In this document: one piece after another, positions 58,206 to 64,000 of the stretch
Layout of the letters: each line of letters starts with the position of its first letter
Position numbering within the stretch: the first letter of the stretch is position 1
NCBI RefSeq assembly: GCF_027107535.1
Contig: NZ_CP114283.1
Coordinates: 3,038,001 to 3,102,000 of the forward strand
Direction of reading: 5' to 3'
Length of the DNA: 64,000 nt
From: Streptomyces aurantiacus
GTDB taxonomy: Bacteria; Actinomycetota; Actinomycetes; Streptomycetales; Streptomycetaceae
Translations under genes and position numbers: made by a program
The notes under the pieces: generated by a model
The model's database searches: none
What the model was told of the DNA's origin: nothing
The model's input: the letters and a program-made list of their open reading frames with translations, nothing else

Positions 58206-59237
58206 CTAGCCGTCCGTCGGCGCGTCCTCGGTCAGGCGTACCGTGCCCAGGATCTTCTGGACCGTGGCCTCGGGGATCTCGTCGTCGACACCCTTGGCGC
58301 CGTACAGGTTCCAGGTGACGTAGTCACCCGCGCCGTTCTTGAAGGCGAAGGCGATCGCCTTGCCCTCGCTGTCGCACTTCTTGTTCTGCGGCGTGTTGCT
58401 GGAGTGCGCCGTGGCGATGCTGCCCTTGAGACCCGACTTGGTCGTGTACGGCTTCGCCTTGTCGAACTTCACGCTCTTCTTGTCGGGCTGCGTGTAGCCG
58501 CCGAAGATCCACCACGGCACACGGGTCTCGGCGGCCTCGGCCGAGTCCTTGGCGCCGTTCTCGCCGCGTGTTCCGGCGGTGGCCAGCGCCGTGTCCTCGG
58601 CGCGGCCGTCCTTGTCGCCGTCGCTGGTGCACCACTTGGACTTGAGGTAGGCGGGGGCGGTGACCGTGGTGCGGTCGGTCTTGCCCTTCTCCTCCCACTC
58701 GAAGCCGACACTGGTGTCGGCACTCTCGATCTCCCAATCGGCCGGCACGTCGAACATCGTGCCGAAGCGGGGGTTGATGACGACCTTCCACCCCGCGATC
58801 GTCGGCTTCTCGCCGTCCGCGCCGCGCGGGTTGTCCTCACCGGTGGACGCCGACGCGCTCGGGTCCTTGGCCGCGCTCGACGACGGCGACTGCTTCGCCT
58901 TGCCGCCCTTGTCGCCGCCTGCCTCGTCGTCCTTGTCGCCGCCGAGAACCAGCACGCCCGTGACACCCGCCGCGACGACGACGGCCGTGGCCGCCACGAT
59001 CGCGACGAGCTTCGTCCTGTTCCCGCCACCGCCGCCCTCGGGGGGCTGCGGTGCGCCGGGCGCACTCCAACCGGGCTGCCCCGGCTGCGTGTATGGACTC
59101 TGAGGCTGAGGTCCGGTCTGCTGAAATCCGGGCTGCTGATACGGATTCGGCTGCTGGTACCCCGGCTGCTGATACGGGTTCTGGTTCGGGTCCTGCGGGT
59201 TCTGCTCGCCCCCGGGCGGCTGGTTTCCTGGCCACAT
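58206..59237 (-). CDS. Membrane-anchored protein with proline/glutamine-rich N-terminus (DUF8017-like)
   Basis: The protein has 343 residues from ATG 59237. The first 100 residues are rich in Q, P, N, Y and G (PYQQPGYQQPNPYQQPGFQQ), then one membrane helix (LVAIVAATAVVVAAGVTGVL), a Ser/Asp/Lys linker and an extracytoplasmic domain of about 190 residues. The outside domain has cysteines and aromatic clusters (VPWWIFGGYTQPDKKSV) but no enzyme motif. Upstream, TAGGGT sits 8 nt from the ATG, pointing to leaderless translation. The domain name is a memory-based guess. Confidence 0.8.
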   Translation of the reverse strand: MWPGNQPPGGEQNPQDPNQNPYQQPGYQQPNPYQQPGFQQTGPQPQSPYTQPGQPGWSAPGAPQPPEGGGGGNRTKLVAIVAATAVVVAAGVTGVLVLGGDKDDEAGGDKGGKAKQSPSSSAAKDPSASASTGEDNPRGADGEKPTIAGWKVVINPRFGTMFDVPADWEIESADTSVGFEWEEKGKTDRTTVTAPAYLKSKWCTSDGDKDGRAEDTALATAGTRGENGAKDSAEAAETRVPWWIFGGYTQPDKKSVKFDKAKPYTTKSGLKGSIATAHSSNTPQNKKCDSEGKAIAFAFKNGAGDYVTWNLYGAKGVDDEIPEATVQKILGTVRLTEDAPTDG

Positions 59238-59419
59238 GGCCAGTAACCCTAGTGCTGTCCCGGACACGGTTGGGTCACTGCCCCTCGTCAGGGACGTACC
59301 GGATCGGGAGGCAGATGGGTTCTTATACGGACGCACCGGTACCGAGCCTCCTCCCGCCGGGCCGGGTGGAGAGGGTTCCTTTCTGGCCATGCTTGGCTAC
59401 TCATGGGTAACGTGCGGCC

Positions 59420-59872
59420 ATGAGCGCAGATCAGATGTCGATCGGCGAGATGCTCGCCGCCACGGTGCCGATGGTCCGGACCCTGAAGCTGGAGTATCTC
59501 GAGACCACTCCGGAGAAGGCCGTGCTCGCGCTGCCCGACCAGAGCGAGTACCACAACCACGTGGGCGGACCGCACGCCGGAGCGATGTTCACACTCGGGG
59601 AGTCGGCGAGCGGCGCGGTCGTACTGGCCGCGTTCGGGGACCAGCTCGCGCGGGCCGTACCGCTGCCCGTGACCGCCGAGATCGCGTTCAAGAAGCTGGC
59701 CAGAGGGCCTGTCACGGCCACCGCGACGCTGGGGCGTCCCATCGCCGACGTCGTCGCCGAACTCGACGCGGGGGAGCGCCCGGAGTTCCCGGTGGCGGTC
59801 GCCATCCAGCGCGAGGACGGCGCGGTGACCGGGGAGATGACGGTCCTTTGGACGCTGCGCCCCAACGGCTGA
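59420..59872 (+). CDS. Hotdog-fold thioesterase-like protein (DUF4442 type)
   Basis: The protein has 150 residues. The segment YHNHVGGPHAGAMFTLGESA is the hotdog active-site loop (H and G-rich) and VTAEIAFKKLARGPVTATAT is the conserved strand region. It probably acts on acyl-CoA thioesters. TAACGT lies 6 nt before ATG 59420, again suggesting a leaderless transcript. It ends 12 bp from the converging LacI gene. Confidence 0.9.
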   Translation: MSADQMSIGEMLAATVPMVRTLKLEYLETTPEKAVLALPDQSEYHNHVGGPHAGAMFTLGESASGAVVLAAFGDQLARAVPLPVTAEIAFKKLARGPVTATATLGRPIADVVAELDAGERPEFPVAVAIQREDGAVTGEMTVLWTLRPNG

Positions 59873-59884
59873 GCGATCTCCCTG

Positions 59885-60946
59885 TCACCCCTGGCCGCCG
59901 GTGCGGACGTCCGGCAGGGGTGTCTCGGGCGGCATGTTGTACGGCGTGACGACCTGGATCGCCGACGGGAGCGAGGGCGCCGGGTCGGCGGGCAGGGCGT
60001 CATGGGCCCGTATGACGGCCTGGCAGGCGGTGCGCATGTCCTGGCGCAGGTCGTGGTGGAGCACCGCGGAGAGGCGCCCGGCGCGCAGCAGGCGGGCGTT
60101 GTCGTGGTCCAGGTCGTGGGCGACGAAGACGTCACAGCGCCGGCCGACGGCGTCGAAGGCTTCGAGCGTGGCGTTGTTGCCCCCGCCCATCGAGTAGACG
60201 GCCCGGATCGCGGGGTCGTGCCGGAGCGCGGCCAGCACCAGGTCGTACTGGGTGGCGTCCAGACCGTCGCTGTCGGTGACCTCGACGAGCCGCCGGGCCG
60301 GACGCAGCGTGCGCATCGTGGCCCGGAAGCCCATCTCGCGCTCCTCCTCGCCGCGGAAGAAGCCGCGGCTGATGGTGGTCAGGACGTGCCCCGGGCCGTC
60401 GCCCAGCCACTGGCCCATCAGATATCCGGCGGTGGCGCCCGCCGCCCGGTTGTCTATGCCGACGTAGGCGAGCCGGCCGCTGGCGGGCAGGTCGGTCACC
60501 AGGGTCACCACCGGGATGCCCGCGGTCACCAGCCTGCCGACGGCCGCCGTGATCTCCGGGACGTCCGGGGCCTTGAGGATCACGCCCTGTGAGCCGCGGC
60601 GGGCGATCCGGTCCAGCGTCGCGATCAGGTCGTCCGGCGCACCCGTCTCCCGGAAGTGGAACCGGCAGCGCAGCACGGCCGGGCTCAGCGACGGCAGTTC
60701 GGCCTCCAGCGCCGTGCGCACCGCCGTGGAGAACCGCTCCGGGGTCTGCATGACGATGTCGGTCATGAAGGTGCGGCCCGTCAGCCGGACCTGCGTCCGC
60801 TGCCGGTCCAGGTCCGCGACGGCCTGGTGCACCGAGCGGGACGTGCTCTCGCGGACCCCGCCCCGCCCGTTCAGGACCCGGTCCACGGTCGCCTCGCTCA
60901 GGCCCGCCTGACGAGCGATCTCTCTGATCGCGTACGGGTGGCCCAT
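59885..60946 (-). CDS. LacI-family transcriptional regulator
   Basis: The protein has 353 residues. ATG 60946 has AAGGAG 7 nt upstream. The N-terminal helix-turn-helix is YAIREIARQAGLSEATVDRV and LNGRGGVRESTSRSV; the sugar-binding type-1 periplasmic-like domain follows with GSQGVILKAPDVPEITAAV, VGIDNRAAGATAGYLMG and SMGGGNNATLEAFD. The VDR in place of VSR after SEAT is a small variation in the recognition helix. It is divergent from the phyH-SDR-oxidoreductase genes and probably represses them. The effector is unknown. Confidence 0.93.
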   Translation of the reverse strand: MGHPYAIREIARQAGLSEATVDRVLNGRGGVRESTSRSVHQAVADLDRQRTQVRLTGRTFMTDIVMQTPERFSTAVRTALEAELPSLSPAVLRCRFHFRETGAPDDLIATLDRIARRGSQGVILKAPDVPEITAAVGRLVTAGIPVVTLVTDLPASGRLAYVGIDNRAAGATAGYLMGQWLGDGPGHVLTTISRGFFRGEEEREMGFRATMRTLRPARRLVEVTDSDGLDATQYDLVLAALRHDPAIRAVYSMGGGNNATLEAFDAVGRRCDVFVAHDLDHDNARLLRAGRLSAVLHHDLRQDMRTACQAVIRAHDALPADPAPSLPSAIQVVTPYNMPPETPLPDVRTGGQG

Positions 60947-60956
60947 GCACCGGCTC

Positions 60957-61000
60957 CTTGAGGGGTTTTTGATGGCTCGCTGACGATTGCTTGAGGGGTT
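60957..61000. promoter_or_regulatory. Direct repeats in the LacI/PhyH intergenic region
   Basis: CTTGAGGGGTT occurs at about 60957-60967 and again at about 60990-61000, 33 bp apart (about three helical turns), between divergent starts. They may be regulator-binding half-sites. Confidence 0.5.
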
Positions 61001-61074
61001 CGGCGACACAAGAATGACATCAACGCGTCGCCGCGACACCGGAAGGGGTCGCTGCGATCTCCGAAAGGACGACG

Positions 61075-62253
61075 ATGTCCCGCACCCTTTCAGGCCCCCG
61101 GACGTGGCTGTCCGCGGACGACTGCGACCTCGAAGGCTTCCGCGAACTGGTCGAGCGGGGCACCGACCCGGCCGACCACCCGTACGCCGCCTCCGTCGAG
61201 CGGAACGTGCCGCTGTACGACAGCGAGAGCCTGCGCGCCGAGATCCGGACGCCCGAGGGCCGCCGCCGCGTCCAGGCGGAGCTGGTGCACGCGCTGGCCG
61301 ACGGCCCCGGCATCGTGGTGTTCCGGGGCGCCTTCCCCGACCGCGGGGTCCTCCGCCGCACGAGCGAGGCCTTCGACGCCCTGATCGCCGAGCAGCGTGC
61401 CTCGGGCGCCACCGCGGGCGACCACTTCGCCAAGCCGGGCGCGAACGACCGTGTCTGGAACGCGCTGGAGAAGACGGCCCTGCTGGACCCGGAGGCCTTC
61501 GCCGACTACTACGCCAACGACGTCCTCGCCCTCCTCTCCGGCGCCTGGCTCGGCCCCGGCTACCAGGTCACCTCGCAGGTCAACGTCGTGAACCCGGGCG
61601 GCGCCGCGCAGAGGGTGCACCGGGACTACCACCTCGGATTCCTGAGCAACGAGGCCGCCGCCGCGTATCCCGCGCACGTGCACCGCCTCTCGCCGGCGCT
61701 GACGCTCCAGGGCGCGGTCGCCCACTGCGACATGCCCGTCGAGTCCGGCCCCACGATGTACCTGCCGCACTCGCAGAAGTACGAAAGTGGCTACCTGGCC
61801 TGGCGGCTGCCGGAGTTCCGCGCGTACTTCGAGGCGCACCACGTGCAGCTGCCGCTGGCCGAAGGGGACGCGGTGTTCTTCAACCCCGCCCTCTTCCACG
61901 CCGCCGGGCACAACACGTCGCCGGACATCCGGCGCATGGCCAACCTGCTGCAGGTCTCCTCCGCCTTCGGGCGGGCCATGGAGAGCGTCGACCGGCAGGC
62001 CATGACCAACGCCGTCTATCCGGTGCTGCTCAGGCGCAAGGCGGCGGGCGCGAGCCAGGAGTGGCTGGACACGGTCGTCGCGTCCTGCGCGGAGGGCTAC
62101 CCCTTCCCGACCAACCTGGACTCCGACCCGCCCGTCGACGGCCTGGCCCCACCGTCCCAGGCGGACCTCGTCCGCCGTGCCCTGAGCGAGGACTGGGCCC
62201 CGGACCACCTGCGTGACGCGCTGCGGTCCGCCGCCGGGCGCCGCGAGAGCTGA
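61075..62253 (+). CDS. Phytanoyl-CoA dioxygenase (PhyH)-family 2-oxoglutarate/Fe(II) oxygenase
   Basis: The protein has 392 residues. ATG 61075 has GAAAGGA upstream. The iron-binding HxD motif is VHRDYHLGF (H and D near residues 183-185), and the distal His is ALFHAAGHNTS followed by RRMAN with the 2-oxoglutarate Arg. The N-terminal 60 residues (WLSADDCDLEGFRELVERG) are an extension. It hydroxylates or demethylates an unknown substrate. It leads a cluster with an SDR and a Gfo/Idh/MocA enzyme. Confidence 0.92.
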   Translation: MSRTLSGPRTWLSADDCDLEGFRELVERGTDPADHPYAASVERNVPLYDSESLRAEIRTPEGRRRVQAELVHALADGPGIVVFRGAFPDRGVLRRTSEAFDALIAEQRASGATAGDHFAKPGANDRVWNALEKTALLDPEAFADYYANDVLALLSGAWLGPGYQVTSQVNVVNPGGAAQRVHRDYHLGFLSNEAAAAYPAHVHRLSPALTLQGAVAHCDMPVESGPTMYLPHSQKYESGYLAWRLPEFRAYFEAHHVQLPLAEGDAVFFNPALFHAAGHNTSPDIRRMANLLQVSSAFGRAMESVDRQAMTNAVYPVLLRRKAAGASQEWLDTVVASCAEGYPFPTNLDSDPPVDGLAPPSQADLVRRALSEDWAPDHLRDALRSAAGRRES

Positions 62254-62267
62254 GGAGAGAAGAGAGC

Positions 62268-63044
62268 ATGGGACTTCTCGACGACAAGGTCGTCCTCGTC
62301 AACGGCGGCAGCCAGGGCGTCGGCGCGGCCGTCGCCCGGGCCGCAGCCCGGGAGGGCGCGACCGTCGCCGTCACCGGCCGTCGCCCCGAGCCCGGCGAGG
62401 CGCTGGTCACCGAACTGACCGGGGCCGGCGCCAAGGCCCTGTACGTACGGGCCGACCTCTCCGACGCGCAGCAGGCACGTGGCAGCGTGGCCGAGGTGAT
62501 CGCCGCGTACGGCCGGGTCGACTGCCTGGTCAACTCCGCCGGGCTCACCTCGCGCGGGACGCTCCTGGACACGACCCCCGAGCTGTTCGACGCGCACATC
62601 GCGATCAACCTCAAGGGCCCGTTCTTCGCCATGCAGGCCGCCGTGGCCGACATGGTGGCCCGCAAGGCGCCCGGCACGGTCGTCAACATCATCACCAGCT
62701 CCGAGCACGGCGGACAGTCCTTCCTGGCCCCGTACGTGGCCGCCAAGGCCGGACTCGCGGGACTGACCCGCAACGCCGCGCACGCCCACCGCTGGGACCG
62801 GATCCGGATCAACGGCCTGAACATCGGCTGGACGGCGACCGAGGGCGAGGACACCACCCAGCGCACCTTCCACGACGCGGGCGACGACTGGCGCGAACAG
62901 GCGGCGCGGCGACTGCCGATGGGCAAACTCGGCCAGCCCGACGAGATCGCCGACTTCGTCGTGCTGCTCCTCTCCGACCGCAGCGGTGTCGTCACCGGCT
63001 CGGTCATCGACTGGGACCAGAACGTCCTCGGCGGACTCGACTGA
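62268..63044 (+). CDS. Short-chain dehydrogenase/reductase of the catabolic cluster
   Basis: The protein has 258 residues. NAD(P)-binding VVLVNGGSQGVGAAVARAAA (TG replaced by NG), VDCLVNSAGLTSRG, the Ser region VVNIITSSEHGGQSF and YVAAKAGLAG (Y-x-x-x-K) are present. VTGRRPEPGE at strand 2 carries Arg, favouring NADP. It lies 14 nt after the PhyH gene, with AGGAGAGAAGAGAG as RBS region, so the genes form an operon. Confidence 0.9.
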   Translation: MGLLDDKVVLVNGGSQGVGAAVARAAAREGATVAVTGRRPEPGEALVTELTGAGAKALYVRADLSDAQQARGSVAEVIAAYGRVDCLVNSAGLTSRGTLLDTTPELFDAHIAINLKGPFFAMQAAVADMVARKAPGTVVNIITSSEHGGQSFLAPYVAAKAGLAGLTRNAAHAHRWDRIRINGLNIGWTATEGEDTTQRTFHDAGDDWREQAARRLPMGKLGQPDEIADFVVLLLSDRSGVVTGSVIDWDQNVLGGLD

Positions 63045-63076
63045 GCCTCCGCGCGACGGACTCGGCCGAGCACGTC

Positions 63077-63130
63077 GGCGCAAGCGCGCAGGCAAGCAAG
63101 CGGACAAGCAAGCAGACAAGCACCAAGCAC
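63077..63130. repeat. Simple repeat rich in CAAGCA/ACAAGC
   Basis: A run of about 54 bp repeats CAAGC-type units (CAGGCAAGCAAGCGGACAAG, CAAGCAGACAAGCACCAAGC). It lies between the SDR and the next gene and has lower GC than its surroundings. Slippage could vary its length. Confidence 0.6.
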
Positions 63131-63151
63131 GTGAGCAAGGAGCCCTGAACC

Positions 63152-64000
63152 ATGCGCATCGGCATCCTCGGCCTCGGCCGGATCGGCGCCTTCCACGCCG
63201 AGACCCTCTCCCGGCTCGACGCGGTCGAGTCCCTCGTCGTCGCCGACCCGTACCGGGCCGCGGTCACGGCGGCCGTCGAGCGCTTCGGCGCCGAGGCCAA
63301 GGACTCGCCCGAGGCCGTGCTGGCCGCGGGCGTGGACGGCGTGGTGATCGCCGCCGCGACCGACGCCCACCCGGGCCTGATCCTCGCCGCCGTCGAGGCG
63401 GGCGTGCCGGTCTTCTGCGAGAAGCCCGTCGCCCGCACCATGAAGGAGGGCGTGGAGGTCCTCGACGCCGTGCGCGACAGCGGTGTCCAGATCCAGATCG
63501 GCTACAACCGGCGCTTCGACGCCGGGTTCGTGGCCGCCCGCGCCGCCGTCCTCGGCGGCGAGCTCGGCCCGCTGCACACCGTACGGTCCACCACGCTCGA
63601 CCCCGCGCCGCCCCCGGCCGCGTACATCGCCGCCTCCGGAGGCATCTTCCGCGACTGCTCCGTGCACGACTTCGACATCATCCGCTGGGTCACCGGGCGC
63701 GAGGTCACCGAGGTGTACGCGACCGGCAGCAACCGCGGGGAGCCCTACATCGCCGAGGCCGGTGACGCCGACACCACCGCGGCGATCCTCACCCTCGACG
63801 ACGGCACGCTCGCCGTGGTCTCCAACTCCCGGCACAACGCGCGCGGTTACGACGTCCGCATGGAACTCCACGGCTTCCGGGACAGCATCGCGGTCGGTCT
63901 GGAGGACAAGCTGCCGCTGCGCTCCGTCGAGCCCGGCGTCACCTTCCCCGCGGGCACTCCGCACGACTTCTTCATGGACCGTTTCACCGAGGCGTACCGT
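63152..64000 (+). CDS. Gfo/Idh/MocA-family oxidoreductase (inositol 2-dehydrogenase-like), cut by window end
   Basis: The visible 283 residues begin MRIGILGLGRIGAFHAETLS (Rossmann GxGxxG) with ATG 63152 and CAAGGAG upstream. DAHPGLILAAVEAGVPVFCE with EKPVARTMKEG (EKP motif), IGYNRRFDAGFVAARA and FRDCSVHDFDIIRWVTG (His-Asp of the active site) are characteristic of myo-inositol 2-dehydrogenase-like enzymes. It is probably 2-dehydrogenase of a cyclic polyol or sugar; the C-terminal end is outside the window. Confidence 0.88.
   Translation, partial: MRIGILGLGRIGAFHAETLSRLDAVESLVVADPYRAAVTAAVERFGAEAKDSPEAVLAAGVDGVVIAAATDAHPGLILAAVEAGVPVFCEKPVARTMKEGVEVLDAVRDSGVQIQIGYNRRFDAGFVAARAAVLGGELGPLHTVRSTTLDPAPPPAAYIAASGGIFRDCSVHDFDIIRWVTGREVTEVYATGSNRGEPYIAEAGDADTTAAILTLDDGTLAVVSNSRHNARGYDVRMELHGFRDSIAVGLEDKLPLRSVEPGVTFPAGTPHDFFMDRFTEAYR

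Noticed and set aside
63044..63148. Read-through ORF between the SDR and last gene with the Ser/Lys-rich tail
   Set aside because: The frame belongs to a shadow of the SDR gene; the tail is simply the CAAGC repeat.
1..64000. CRISPR arrays, insertion sequences and prophage genes
   Set aside because: No regularly spaced repeats, transposase or integrase domains or phage structural proteins were seen among the frames.

Overview
The window is about 64 kb of a linear-chromosome actinomycete. Very high GC in coding third positions, many GTG starts, short 4-nt start/stop overlaps, GC-rich hairpin terminators and the gene order all point to Streptomyces. This is inference from gene content and synteny; no database was searched. 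It reads as ordinary chromosomal core and near-core sequence. I see no insertion sequence, prophage, CRISPR array or biosynthetic megacluster.

Region 1 (1-11.4 kb) is a conserved actinobacterial neighbourhood. It runs: C-terminal end of a mannose-1-phosphate guanylyltransferase/phosphomannomutase fusion; DUF881 protein, small basic membrane protein, DUF881 protein; FHA protein GarA; MerR-type FtsR; DUF151 protein; a second MerR-type regulator; DNA polymerase IV; a PRC-barrel protein; and gcvP behind a tandem glycine riboswitch. A 34-bp palindromic element occurs twice here, once between genes and once inverted inside the coding start of the second MerR gene.

Region 2 (11.5-33.9 kb) holds small Streptomyces-specific proteins, a glutamate-cysteine ligase-like enzyme, a substrate-binding/VWA fusion protein, and a CPBP membrane protease. 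It also holds PhzF, PadR and SRPBCC proteins, three EamA exporters (one behind a probable leaderless leader peptide), and a MocR/PNPOx/PaiB vitamin-B6-type module. A divergent LysR/EamA pair, a Rieske lipoprotein, an S9 peptidase and a HipA-like kinase with DUF3037 partner complete it.

Region 3 (34-50 kb) has two fabG-like reductases behind a strong promoter and operator, an orphan peptide-binding lipoprotein, uracil-DNA glycosylase, and a TPR protein. Two TetR-controlled modules follow, each with paired palindromes, then apolipoprotein N-acyltransferase, an HxlR/AhpD divergent pair sharing a long perfect palindrome, a tRNA-derived remnant (3' half before 5' half), and uppP.

Region 4 (50-64 kb) has a LacI-operator-controlled operon (Gfo/Idh/MocA oxidoreductase, DUF6807 protein, cupin), a TVP38 membrane protein, an AlkD-like protein, and the divergent elongation factor EF-Tu3. 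It ends with a spermidine-synthase-like protein, a thioesterase and a second sugar/polyol-type catabolic cluster: LacI regulator divergent from a PhyH dioxygenase, an SDR dehydrogenase and a second Gfo/Idh/MocA enzyme cut by the window end.
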